Shown piece by piece: positions 45,897 through 55,746 of a DNA stretch of 64,000 nucleotides (position 1 is its first letter; every line of letters starts with the position of its first letter). The DNA is taken from positions 59,316,273 to 59,380,272 of the forward strand of contig CM072522.1 of the NCBI GenBank assembly GCA_036898135.1, in the 5' to 3' direction. Source of the stretch: Oncomelania hupensis (lineage: Eukaryota; Mollusca; Gastropoda; Littorinimorpha; Pomatiopsidae). The notes below the pieces were generated by a model. That model had not been told where the DNA came from and searched no databases. It was given only the letters and a program-made list of their open reading frames with translations. The position numbers and the translations under genes were made by a program.

Positions 45897-48800
45897 TAAT
45901 TTTTTTAAATTATTGGATTACTGTACCACATAGTTATTGTGTTAAAAATTTGTAAAGAAAACGTCAAGTTCAATTATTACCTCAGATTCCATTGGAAGTA
46001 TATCTAGGAATCTCTCTGTCTTCACCCACACCATCTTTGTTTCCAATGGGTCAGTGCTTTCTGTAACAAAGAAATCAGCAAATGTATCATGGGTGATAGT
46101 AGTTGCACTGTTGGTTAGGACTCTGGTTTTCTATGTCAAAGTTTGAGAGTTCAAACCCTGCAGATGAACTTCTATGACTTAGAATATACAAGACTTTTCA
46201 GGTCACCTAGTGTTTTCTCCTGGTATTTTGGTTTTGTCCCTCCCTATATAATAATGGTGTCCCAGTTAATAATAAGGCACATTTTGCATCCATTCATTTC
46301 TTTACTTTTTAATCATAAAACAAAAGAACAGTTTTTAATCACTCAAGACTGAATTACTATGGGGTTCACACCATAAAAAATTCCCACCCATAATAAATGT
46401 TCCTGTCCTATGAATGTAACATAGCTCAGAGCCTATTCTACATTTTAGGTCTAGAAAGTTTAAACTGTACGACAGCAAGGTCACAATTGCAATATCGGTA
46501 ACAACATGACAATTCTTGCTAAGTATAAAACACTAGTATACTTACTGTATCCCTCTGTCTCACTGTCAGGCTCTGTCTTAACTTTACACAACTCTGAGTC
46601 ATGTGGCTCCTGAAATTAATTATGAGCATGTATTAGTTTACAACAACTATCAGTACATTTGGATTGCTGTACCACACAGTTCACATGTTGAAGATTTGTG
46701 TAAGAGACATCAAGCTCGATTATTACCTCAAGCTCCATTGGATGTACCTCAATATATTTCTCTGTCTTCACCCAGACTGTTTTCGTTTCCAATGGCCCAC
46801 TGCTTTCTGTAACAAAGAAATCAGCAAACACATCATGGGTGAGTGCCATAGTGGATGATAAAACTGAACAGTTGTTGTCACTCACATCCATAGTCCTGTG
46901 TGGATCACACCAACTTGGAACCACTAAAACGTTCACTTCCATGAAAAATGTTCATGACAATTTTTGGAATTGTTCACTGGCACAAAAGGCAAGTTATTTA
47001 GCTCACAGCCTGTTCTATACTTAAGCGAGATCTAGAGAAGCAAAACTGTAAAGCCAGGGTTCATACAGATTTACCACACTGACTCAACCAAAGCTCTTTA
47101 GTTTTGAGGTTAGGTCAGCCAGGCTAGCTATAAATAGCTTCACCGATGCTTTTTTTCCATTCCTTTCACTGGAAGCAAGGGTGGAGGCAAGCTTAAAAAA
47201 AGGCCGACAGCCAGCAAAATGTGGAGGCACTAAACAGGCAGCTGTCCACTCCCGCTGACTTCCCCTTCTTCAGCGATTGCACTGCTGCTTTAACTTCTCT
47301 GAGAATTGGGAGGATTTCTTCTTCTTCTCTGGGGACATGCTAGAACTGATAAGTCTCCGTTTGGTGTGTGATTGTAAAGGTCAGAGCAGAACTCTGTCCA
47401 TCTATCCAAAACTTATTCTTCTGTAAGTTACAAGCCTGACTTGCTTTGGATAGTGGAGGCTTTGGGCTGTTTTTCACCCCTCTAGGCCTCTTCACAACAA
47501 AAAAAACAAAACAAAAAAAAGACAATCATTATTATAATATACTAAAATACTTACCATATTCCTCAGTGTCACAGTCAGGTTCTGCCTTCACTTTACACAA
47601 CAGTGGGACATGCGGCTCCATCATGTCACTGTCAGGTGCTGTCTTGCTTTCTGTTTCTTCGTTTGTGTTGAACTCACTGCCAACCATATTAGTGGTTCCT
47701 CTAACAATCTGTTCACTGCTGCTGTGGGAAACATAATGGCTTTCTCTTTCTGCAATTTCTAAACAGAACAACCGCTTTGATGTGAATGTTACCTAACATC
47801 AAACATAGTGATGAACTGAAAAGCCATCATGTAAGACTTTATATATTTTTCTCGCACCTAAATATTAGAAGTGACAGTAAATAAAGTTATAAACTTCCAA
47901 AGTGCAATCATGGATGAACAAAGTACTGGTCTAGTTCACGATTTCCATTTAAAACAAATGCAAAAACAACTTTGTCATCAACGCCAAGTACTCACAGTCC
48001 GCATACAAGGATAGAAAAAACCAACAACTACTAATTGTTAGTGTTAGGGTGTGGGTGTGCTAAGTGCTATAACGTATAAGCTGTAATAATTCAATTTTCT
48101 TGTTTAAGAAACTGTCAATACAGGAATACAGCAAAGTGCAGGTTTGAACACATATGAGCTTAATACTACAATTAAACTCCTTACAATCTATGCAATCTTT
48201 GTGTTGTGTAAAACTATATACAGTGTGACAGTCAAGTCAATGTTTTGTATTTGCATCCCTCCCCCCCTCCCGCTCTATCCTCCCCCTCTTCCCTGCCCTA
48301 TGTCTTTACCCTGTAGCTGATTCCTCTTCACTATCCTTCCCTGCCCTATGTCTTTACCCTGTAGCTGATTCCTCTTTACTATCCTTCCCTGCCCTATGTC
48401 TTTACCCTGTAGCTGATTCCTCTTCACTATCTTTCCATTTCTAATCATCCAGTCATGTTCCCCTGTGTCTTCCTTTTTCTGTTCAAGCTGTTCTTTCAGT
48501 TCTCTATGCTTTTGTCTATGTTTTGGAGTGAAGTCTTGATTAAAGAAAACCCTCTTGTTATGTTCAACCCCTTTGTTCAAGTTGAAGGAACATCTCAAAA
48601 TGCTTGATTTTGCTGCCTCATTTTTAACTTTAAATTTTAACAGGCATTACCTGCCAGGAGCGTTTGAGCGCAGATGGCCTTATTCTACAAGAGTCTCATC
48701 AGCAAGACTTGAATCCATCTTCGTTATTATGCTTTTAATTTCAGCCTGATCAGATCATCTTTCAACTGATTTTATTCGCCCTACTTGTCGCTTTCTAACA

Positions 48801-50936
48801 ACCCCACCACCATCACGTTGAGCTTTCTTTTCTCCACCTCAGCGCGCTCATCCTGTGCCTCCACCAACTTTCTCTCAACGGCTTTTTCTATCTTCTCTTC
48901 AAGAGAAACGCCTGTGTATCCTGACTCCAACTTTACAAGCCTCTGCTCCATGCTTTCAATCTTTTTGATCAATGCATCAATTTTCACCTCTAAGTTAAAT
49001 TTTTCTGTCCTTTTCCCTCTTCACAAGTGTGACAGCCACTGAATGTTCTCGCTGCTATCGACCATGAAAGAAATCTCAAGTTTGCTCAAACTAGTGCATT
49101 TACAGTGAAACCAGTAAATTTGCAATCGTAGCACTGCACAACATCGTGCTCTGGAATCTGCTGTTTTCACTTTCATGGTTTGACACCGAATTGTCACGCC
49201 GGCGAAACGTCCATAATTTTTTGTAAAATGTGAGTTTCCATATTCAGTGAATTCTTTATTGCCGGTGTGGCGGTCTGAGATAGGGCCGGTCTGAAACAGG
49301 GTGATCGGAGTTGTGCGCATGCGCGGTAGCAGACGACTTGTGGTGCCCAGTTTAACTCTTCCGCGCCGGGAAGCAAGTTTTCCAGTAGCCGCCATGCATC
49401 TCTACCTGTCGGGAGGCAGGTATTCCAGTATCCCACACTTGCATATGGTCCAAGAGAGAAAACTCTGCATTGCAAAAATATATTGAAAGCACTGTTATTT
49501 CCCATGTTAATAAAACATACGGTCACTTCCGCCAGGTCGAATTTTCTTGTTCTGGTGAGAATTTGGCGTGCAATTTGATTTTTAAATGACAAAAAATCGA
49601 GGACTATCAAGATCTTTCTCTCTCTCTGCTATTTTTGTGTTGAGCTGCTATAATATTTTGTGGAAATTTACCAAAAGAAATATCTAAATACTTTAATGTT
49701 TACCTAAATAGCTAAAAAAAACGTACATAAATGCTTTTTTTCAATGTTATTGTGAAAATTCAAGAACAAAAATGCAAAAGAGGCTTTCATTTAGGATTTT
49801 TTTCAGTTTTTATTATTAAACAAACATAAAATTTATATAGTTTTGTAAAGAAATTAGTTTTCTATAAGTATAAGTATGCCAAATTTCATATCAATAGGCC
49901 TGCACTGACTGACTGAGCTAGGCAAGAGCCGATTTTGTACAACTAGTGGTTTTCACAACAGTCTGGCCCTGCAGGCTCAGGCCAGCAGCGATGCTTAGCT
50001 GCTGCACGCTCAGGCAGAATAGTAAGACCGCACCTGTGGCGGTCTCAGAATCAGATAGGGCCAGTCTGAAATAGGGTGATCGTTTTTGTGCGATAGTAAT
50101 GTCTTGTTTCACTTTGAAATAGGTTGTATAGTTCAAATCCTAGACTGTTTCTAGTTGCTAATACTAGTTATTAATTATTATTTATTACAACGCACATTGA
50201 CTTTTGATATCACATAGGGCCAGTGCAATAGGAATGTCTTGTTTCACTTTGAACTAGGTTTTATATTTCAAATCATAGACTGTTTCTAGTAGACCGACCC
50301 TATCTGAGACCGCCAGAATTAAGATGGTCTGAGATAGGACCAGGCTGAAATAGGGTGGTCGGTGTTGTGCGATAGTAATGTCTTGTTTCACTTTAGACTG
50401 TTTCTACTTTAGAGTGTTGTTGAAGCCCCCTCGGTTAATGCTTTTAAGGGCAGGCTGGATGCACACTGGCTTTCCCTCCCCACCCTCTATGACCCAACTT
50501 GCTACCATTAGTATTTGGAGCCACCACGCGCAGCGCACAATACTAATGACAGTTTGTTAGAATAACCCAGGAACTATGTAAAGGCCATCTATGGCCTACA
50601 CCATAGAAAATTTCAAGTTCAAGTTCAAGTACTTCTAGTAGTAATACTAATGATTATTATTTATTACATTATAAAAATAAAAACTCAAGCGAGCAGACGG
50701 ATCCTATCTGAGACCGCCAGAATTAAGACGGTCTGAGATAGGACCAGTCTGAAATAGGGTGATCGTTTTTGTGCGATAGTAATTTAGTAATCACTAACTA
50801 GTGTAATGTCTTGTTTCACTGCCAACTCACCTTGCGCATGCCACGCTTGCAATCTCATCCAGTCTACCATTGGTTCCTCAGCAATGTCAATCTCCAGCTT
50901 CACCTCAGACAGCAGTGGCCCGTCTTCGTCCTCCAT
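34659..50936 (-). CDS. gene B: modular-exon C2H2 zinc-finger protein, 10 fingers, 738 aa
   Basis: Minus-strand exons are 50936-50831, 47758-47555, 46806-46727, 46609-46546, 46060-45981, 42332-42275, 37097-37018 and 36203-34659. All introns are GT-AG, phases agree, and the total is 2217 nt with stop. Exon 1 starts MEDEDGPLLSEVKLEIDI. The exon pair types 4 and 5 occur twice (46609/46060 and 42332/37097). SUMO-like sites are VKLE, VKAE, VKTE three times and LKTE. The IKEE of exon 2 is TNEE here, and the last small exon has VQTE, losing the lysine. The terminal exon holds six 35-residue spacers and ten fingers. Intron 6 contains an intact LINE on the other strand. It is the best-preserved gene of the window. 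Confidence 0.82.
36204..37017 (-). other. gene B last intron, no element recognised
   Basis: It contains one unit of the 60-bp repeat found expanded at 42790-43150 (about 36293-36345). Otherwise unremarkable AT-rich sequence. Confidence 0.45.
37129..38135 (+). repeat. 84-86-bp minisatellite, about 12 copies
   Basis: The unit contains gagtgggtgatagcagtagc, ctgttaggtctagtgttttg and gatgcagaggttgaactgtt. The first units are 84 bp (keeping a frame open on minus); later ones are 86 bp with an extra ag. It grew from sequence just upstream of gene B exon 7, which is single-copy in gene A (about 7930-7980). Confidence 0.85.
38170..41711 (+). mobile_element. full-length Rex1-like LINE
   Basis: The 5' leader has two gctatttatagc palindromes. 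Then the 977-codon ORF, a 3' UTR with a (gt)n run at 41355-41390, and a tail of ttatcttatcttatctta. The exact 5' end is uncertain because the leader resembles a separate dispersed repeat found at 44090 and 47090. Confidence 0.75.
38345..41278 (+). CDS. intact LINE polyprotein: AP endonuclease plus reverse transcriptase, 977 aa
   Basis: One open frame from ATG (GCCAAGATGGCG-like context). After about 110 basic residues comes the apurinic-type endonuclease (NVRSLNNKTDELFNLL, LTETWL, LGDFNQTNL, ESDHAMVLL; residues about 115-320). The RT core follows (residues about 530-800), with FIDYSSAFNTI, GAPQGCVLSPLLF and FSDDTT at the catalytic box, where FADD is usual. The thumb carries LRKFGMSSKIMAQFYRAVIES. 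Layout and tail resemble Rex1/Babar relatives in the CR1-Jockey group. It lies antisense in gene B intron 6. The uninterrupted frame implies recent insertion. Confidence 0.9.
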   Translation: MAPAYGDTVWRQLIVAVFVWAVLCVGTESVVVYSRKDLLNILATSNCEYMPHFLYTSEDFIASESNSSKWRTGEAKHTRTTRKRGSRGGVLVRFRRRAHRPSLPAVVLANVRSLNNKTDELFNLLTFNREFRDSSVVCLTETWLKQDKPDAVVTPPGFTICRADRVPVQSEKEDGGGVCFMVNNRWCTDTKVFSQSCSPFLEHLTINCRPFYSPREFSSCILIAVYIPSGANATAAISELTRHVVAAESAFPDSSIIILGDFNQTNLHKTLPRYYQHVHCPTRGENTLDHCYTTLKSAYRATTRAPLGESDHAMVLLTPTYRQRLKVVKPITKRVRMWTRESTEALQGCLEVTDWSVFRETSSSLDEYADAVTSYIGFCEEACIPTKTVRIFGNSKPWFSRSVKVKLDCKNEAFKSGDREQYRKAKAALRREISRAKATYRKKIEDQFSSNNTREVWRGLQRATGYKQRASTHDDPDPELPDRLNLFYSRFDQKNPSPGYRPLLPEDAAAATPPFSVQEAEVKRLFQRQNPRKASGPDHVSTATLRSCADQLAPVFTDIFNSSLQQMSVPRCFKSSVIVPVPKKSKVTQLNDYSPVALTSVVMKVLEQLVLRYLKASTGHLLDPLQFAYQANRSVDDAVALGLHFILQHLESPRTYARVLFIDYSSAFNTIIPHKLFDKLSQLNVHPSICHWILDFLLDRPQVVRLNNSFSASVTLNTGAPQGCVLSPLLFTLFTNDCVSATPFVKMLKFSDDTTLEGLISDTDETAYREEVRRMVGWCSDNDLELNVSKTKEVVIDFRRIKVPVLPLVINGETVEQVDSFKFLGSVISSDLSWNNNTTSIVKKCQQRLHFLRQLRKFGMSSKIMAQFYRAVIESILCFSITVWYGSTTAIEKKQLEHIVKTASKIAGCDFPSVASIFTTLMKRKTKKTVCDPSHPANSLFELLPSGRRFRALRARTSRFRNSFFPDAVLSTSPNME
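42790..43150 (+). repeat. 60-bp minisatellite, about 6 copies
   Basis: The unit contains aaaatgagactgaagtcaga, ctacagtcattgcctgatga and ctacttcatcactaag. The multiple-of-three unit keeps a 136-codon frame open, with no sign of a gene. Confidence 0.85.
43149..43745 (-). pseudogene. RTE-type LINE 3' fragment in gene B intron 5
   Basis: The minus strand encodes LQRYGHVTRSSGLAKTILQ and REWTGFTLSKTIRIVEDWER, the same 3' segment as in the RTE at 56437-60141, with frameshifts. Upstream text includes cattggacaacatgatgtcc. Confidence 0.8.
44090..44230 (-). repeat. dispersed repeat with paired CTATTTATAG palindromes, copy 2
   Basis: Read inverted: gctatttatagcttgcc, then gctatttatagctagcctgg. Copies are at about 38225-38315 and 47085-47235, the last with one palindrome eroded to aagcttaaaaaaagg. 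Confidence 0.6.
44170..44675 (-). pseudogene. hAT transposase fossil, N- and C-termini joined by internal deletion
   Basis: From minus 44675 the frame starts MAGRGRP, hits a stop, and continues in frame as KRLQDFLHSYTEAHQ. Another frame carries a BED-like segment (TKYARCTVCGFDFFISHGG, RHVASARHKAYLL) joined directly to the C-terminal dimerisation motif (CERVFSLVRKNKTDFRGSM). The catalytic core between these is deleted, so it is a non-autonomous relic. Confidence 0.65.
44688..44895. mobile_element. palindromic foldback/MITE with telomere-like centre
   Basis: The left arm (ctctgaaaggtggtgaagac, tattacggagggaactcgta, tctatttttag) is the imperfect inverse of the right arm, which ends ctcccc-like tcttccccctgaaaggc. 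The centre carries degenerate ttaggg/taaccc words on both arms (44751-44822). No ORF. Confidence 0.6.
44896..45048 (+). promoter_or_regulatory. 26-bp repeat with E-box and CCAAT motifs
   Basis: Four units of gtgttttcattggacaaatg plus gatcac. Each junction creates CACGTG (44920, 44946, 44972, 44998), and each unit has ATTGG, the inverted CCAAT box. A fifth CACGTG is at 45041. It lies about 95 bp before a 92-codon ORF. A promoter role is only inferred. Confidence 0.35.
45143..45421 (+). CDS. possible small hydrophobic protein, 92 aa, uncertain
   Basis: ATG at 45143. It reads MSTILIPETGTEAALAKIND, a basic stretch RQRLLRILIK, then a long hydrophobic segment (ATVFPYLIYFAGITYGQF) and a second (VSVCMLVQIAALIG). 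The 3' part (from about 45290) falls in a dispersed repeat (gtgtatgttggtacagatcg, also near 8740 inverted), so at least the tail is repeat-derived. I do not recognise it. It could be a chance ORF or a first exon. It sits inside gene B intron 5 on the opposite strand. Confidence 0.2.
   Translation: MSTILIPETGTEAALAKINDRQRLLRILIKATVFPYLIYFAGITYGQFVQVGTSVSVCMLVQIAALIGDFWNSCYSGTTGYKPSSGNNHTLQ
45414..45862 (-). mobile_element. pogo-like MITE, gene B copy
   Basis: Inverted counterpart of 8194-8702. One end is tacagtgatacctcgggtaa; the other is eroded into an (aat)n run. An extra partial copy of the terminal repeat lies at 45364-45413. Confidence 0.6.
48240..49045 (-). pseudogene. LINE ORF1 relic in gene B intron 1
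   Basis: Minus-strand fragments read a coiled coil (MKIDALIKKIESMEQRLVKL, then EKAVERKLVEAQDERAEVEK), RKLNVMVVGLLESDK, and after frameshifts LNKGVEHNKRVFFNQDFTP with HRELKEQLEQKKEDTGEHDW. This resembles CR1/L1-type ORF1 nucleic-acid-binding proteins. A 48-bp repeat (48286-48440) makes three copies of GRIVKRNQLQGKDIGQ at the C-terminus. Confidence 0.6.
49265..50790. repeat. cluster of repeats with ggcggtctgagatagg ends
   Basis: Copies of ggtctgagatagg with gtctgaaatagggtgatcg lie at 49270, 50043, 50326 and 50729. Two perfect hairpins, CCTATCTGAGACC with its inverse (50299-50338) and a 14-bp version (50703-50742), mark head-to-head junctions. It lies in gene B intron 1, next to exon 1. Confidence 0.55.
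50408..50637 (+). mobile_element. LINE 3'-end fragment
   Basis: It reads VVEAPSVNAFKGRLDAHW, the usual C-terminal motif of CR1-like RT proteins. A short UTR and a (caagtt)n tail at 50617-50634 follow. Confidence 0.7.
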
Positions 50937-51334
50937 TACAGAGCAATGTAAGGAATATTCAATGTAAAGCTCAACGTGCAAAGCAACCGCATAAAATCAA
51001 CAGGAATCATACGATACAAGACCGGTTTGTGCCAAGGTCAAGGTCACTACAATGTAGCCTGAAATATTTCTTTGAATTATGTATAAGTTGCTGCTTGTTA
51101 TATTCCTCTTTAAATTAAGACGTTATTAATAGTAAGCATAATTATATTTATAATAACTTTTTGAAAACATATTTTGCGTCAATTGCCTTTCTATAATGCT
51201 AGCGAAGAAAATTATGTTGGTGAAGAGATTGTGTTTTTATTAAACTTCCGGTGTAAGGTATTACTTCCCCTGACTTCCATGTTGAGTTTGAAAAGGCAGT
51301 TGTTTTACTCGTCGAGTGCTTATATTGCTCTGTT
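50937..51334. promoter_or_regulatory. bidirectional promoter region of genes B and D
   Basis: 398 bp separate the ATG of gene B (minus, 50936) and of gene D (plus, 51335). The D side holds ggtattacttcccctg (51257-51272) and a second ETS-like aacttccgg (51244-51252). The B side reads, inverted, a diverged form (tatgattcctgttg). No TATA box sits at a convincing place. Confidence 0.5.
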
Positions 51335-54300
51335 ATGGAGGACGATGACAATGCAATGCTGTCTGAGGTGAAGCTGGAGATTGACATTGCTGAGGAACCA
51401 GTAGACTGGACAGTATTGCCAGCGTGGCATGCACAAGGTGAGTTGGCGCCGATACATTGTTGCTTTGTTTTGAAATACGCCAAACTTGGTGGCAAATAGC
51501 ATAGCATAGCATAGCATAGTTCGGCGTGCAGGCTAAAAGCCTTTGGCCCTCATAATTAATCTTAATGAGGGTCCACGACCCACCCCCCTGGCATCAGTGC
51601 CTACCAATTTAGAATTTTTTAACCTCCAACTTGGTGGAGTAGATGCTATCCTTAAACAATTTGTCCAAACTATTTTTGAACGCATTAAGTGATCCAGCAT
51701 CCACAGCCTCGGCAGTCAGGTCATTCCAAGGGGTTACCACTCTATTAGTAAAATACTTATTAAATTTGCGAGTATTATTAAAAGTTTTAGTAAGTTTAAA
51801 TTTGTGACCTCGTGTTAAACCAACATCATTAAAATTTAAAAGAGAACAAGTGGTTAAAGGATCATACAATTTGTGTACAATTTTAAAAATTTCGATTAAA
51901 TCACCCCGCTGTCTCCTATATTCTAAACTGGGTAAGCTCAGTGACTTCAGCCTCTCCTCGTAGGAGAGCCCTGACATTCCACAGATCTTCCTGGTGAATC
52001 TGCGCTGGACACCCTCGATCAAGTCAACATGCCTCCTTAAATATGGGCACCAGACAGGGTTAGCGTACTCCAAGATGGGACGTATAAGGGCCTTAAAGAG
52101 GGGGACCATAATGTCCTTGGATTTGTTACTTATAGTTCTTACAAGCAGGGCTGATATTTTGTTTGCTTTCTTAACAGTACTCTCAATGTGATTCTCAAAG
52201 CTGAGCTCTGTATCCACTATCACTCCAAGATCCCTCTCTGCACCAGTCGTCTCAATCTTACACCTTTCTTTACCATCATTCATAAAGTACTCATGCTGGG
52301 GATTATTTTTGCCCAAATGTAACACCTTACATTTTTCACTGTTTAATTTAAGTAGCCATGTCTCCGTCCATTCAACCAATTTGTCAATACATTGCTGCAT
52401 TCTCTCCTTAGACTCCTCACTTTCATCAACCTCTGTATATGCCTTTGTGTCATCAGCAAATATCTTTATGTCACACTCTACATTCTCTGGCATGTCGTTT
52501 ATGAAATATATAAATAATGTCGGCCCCAACACGCTCCCCTGAGGGACACCGCTTGTAACACTTATTTTGTCAGAGCTGTTACCGTTAACAGTCACATACT
52601 GGGTCCTGTCAGTCAAGAAACTCCTTATCCATGCAAGTGGGCTGCCACTTATGCCATAACCTTTTAGTTTCTGTAAAAGTCTGCGATGTGGTACAGTATC
52701 GAATGCCTTCCTAAGGTCAAGATATACAGCGTCGACTGGGTGGCCTTCATCCAAGGAGGACATCCAGTCATTTATTGTCACCAACAGCTGAGTGACACAT
52801 GACCTACCCTTGGAAAAGCCAAACTGGTCATCAAGCAGAAGGCCATTCTTGACAAAGTGAGAGCACAGTGCATCTCTGACGAATCCCTCAAACACCTTAC
52901 AGACAACCGAGGTGAGGCTAACAGGACGATAATTACCCGGTAAACTTTTGTCTCCCTTCTTATAGATGGGTTTAACCTCTGCTTCCTTCCACTCATCAGG
53001 TATCATGCCATCCCTCATTGTTCTATCAAAAAGTAACTTGAGAGGCAAAGCCAATTCATTTGCTAATTCTTTAAGCACCCGAGGATTAATTTCATCTGGT
53101 CCCGGTGACTTATTAATTTTCAACTGCAACAGGGCCTTACTCATCTGCTCTTCACTAACATTAATGACATCCAGTTTTAGATTCATATCACAGTCAAAGT
53201 TCGGCACATTTCTTCATCTTCCAGTGTAAACACACTAGCAAAAAACTCATTTAGGGTCTCTGCTTTCTCGAGGTCTGTCTTCGTCAGTGTGCAGTCGCAT
53301 TTTAATAGATTAGAGACAGTCTCCCTAGGCTTGGTTTTGTCTGAAACATATTGATAAAAACATTTTGGATTGTTTTTAGCTTCTTTTGCCAGATACATTT
53401 CCTTTGCCATCACCAACTTACGAGACAACCATTTCACCTGGTTACGAGACTTTGCATAGGCATCGTAATTAGCTTTAGTAGGGTATTTTTTATACATCTT
53501 AAAGGCTCGTCTTTTTTGTCTAATCTTGTCATGCATGTCTGGTGGAATATTCGTCTTTTTGCCCCCTCCATCATGTACTTTAAACTTTCTCACTGGTATG
53601 AACATTTCTTTGGCCTCTTTCAGCATCCTCTTTATCTTATCCCAACACTCATTCACATTCAAACCCTCATGCAATTCTCTCTTCCATTCATGCTTTCGCG
53701 CAAACCTCCTCATACCCTCATAAATCCCGCAAATGTTAACATCAGCGCCCCTTGAAAAATGTAAGATTCACAAAACAATATTAGGATAAGGATTGGGTTG
53801 GCCTCGTGGCGCAGTGGATAAGTCGCCGGTTTCCTATGCGGGTTTCGCGGGTTCAATTCCCGCAAGGGGCTAACGTATGCATGGGTGCCGCCTTTCCGCC
53901 TACAGTCGGAAAATCAGATTTTTGCTGAAGCCTACAATCGGAAATCCGATTTTTCGAAAAAAAAAATCGTTAAAAAAATTATATAAAAGTAAACGAAACA
54001 AGATTTGTATCAGATTAATTTTGTGTAAAGATGCACAGCTGAAAGGGGCATAACCCGCGTATCCGGTTGATGACTTCCGGCGGTCTGAGACTGAAGCATG
54101 ATTATTGTGACTTTGTGTTCCAATCATGCCGTTTTTAGAGGAAAATACCGATACTGGAAAGAAAAAAGCGTGAGAGGTAGATAAGGGAATGAAGAATAAG
54201 TGGAGGTGGGAATGGATGTCAGATAAGTTTGATCCTGATGGCGATGAATGCCGGTTGTGGCTGAGAAAATTGGATCAGCCTGGTTTGAAAAAAAAACAAA

Positions 54301-55707
54301 ATAATGCTTTTTGTTCTTGTGCAGGGGCGGATCTTGTTCTTGTGCCACTTGTGCACGTGCACACCCCCCTGGCGGTCAAAAAAAGAAAAAGAAAAGGAGA
54401 AGAAAGAAGAGAAAAAAATTACTAATTCTCACTCACCACACAGTTTCTTGTACCTCCAAATTAGTTGCTTTTTTTTTTTTTTTTTTTTTTGTGTGACCAA
54501 ACTTGTACATGCATCAGGTCAGTTTTGAATAAAACTGATGTGAGTGGCTATTTCTTGTTTTATTTGCAGTAACTTTGTCTTTGTATAAGCCTTTATGCAA
54601 GATGTTCTGCTATTGTAAATTTTATCATCAGAGTTTGCAGAGGGGTGTTTGTGTGTGTGGGGGGGGGGAGGGGGGACTAAACTTAAAGAGGACTTTTAGC
54701 ACAAAACAATACTATTTTCAGTCCTTAAAATAATGCCCAAAATGCACCAGATTGCACAGATTTTAACCATTATTTTCAAATTTAAAATAGGGACCCCCCC
54801 CCCCCCCCCCTAGTACGCCTACGAGGTAGAGTTATCGTTCGTGAATTAGGACTGGCTTCGCACGAACTGCACAATGGTAAAGAAGCGCTCAGTCAGATCA
54901 GCAGATAGATCGACAGTAGTTTTCGGTTCCTTTTGTCCTCAAACACACACACACAAAAAGAACTGGAAGAACTGACAAGAAACCAAAAGTAGCAATGATG
55001 AGTAGGCCTACTCGTCGAATTAATTTGATGCCAGAGGCAGAGGCAATGAAACGGTATTCCGAAAATAAAATAACAAGTTAAACCATAGGCACTAGCTACA
55101 TACGAAAGAATTAGTTCAGAAATACATTGGAAATACAGATTTGATGAATAACAAAGTGTCTCCTATTCGTCTAGGATTGTAATTAAACCAAAGAGGGGTT
55201 GTATGTGGGCAGGCGAGCTTGTGTTTTGACTTCACTTGCTTCTTGATGTTTGTTGTTCATTTGTTTACTAACCTCCACATTCACCAATTCTTATTGTATT
55301 AAAATATGTAATTTATATTTCGATTTTAAAAATTCTTATGTATGGTTTTGAGTACCGGTTGTTTTTTTTAAACTACTATTACAAACATATATATTTATAC
55401 TATTTTGTAATTGTATCATTGTGTAGTGCTTTTATTTTTAAATATTTTTTTAATCATTGCTTCATTATGACTGTATTCTTAACGTTGGTGTCTTTGTTAT
55501 GTGGTGTGTGTGTGTGTTTGCATGTGTGTAGTATGCTTTTTATACTTAGAGGAGATGATGCTCGTTATTATTTTGTGTGATGTCCAACATGTTTATATGT
55601 CATAATGTTTAAATACTGTATATAATTTTTATGTGCGATATTTATTCTTGTGAATGTGTGTATATGTGTGCGCGCTTAGACCAGACTTTGGTTTTGCATT
55701 TTAGAAA

Positions 55708-55746
<39 letters not shown>

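Noticed and set aside
53799..53873. Functional arginine tRNA gene
   Set aside because: T arm and A box look good, but the anticodon stem does not pair and the acceptor has mismatches; more likely a SINE head.
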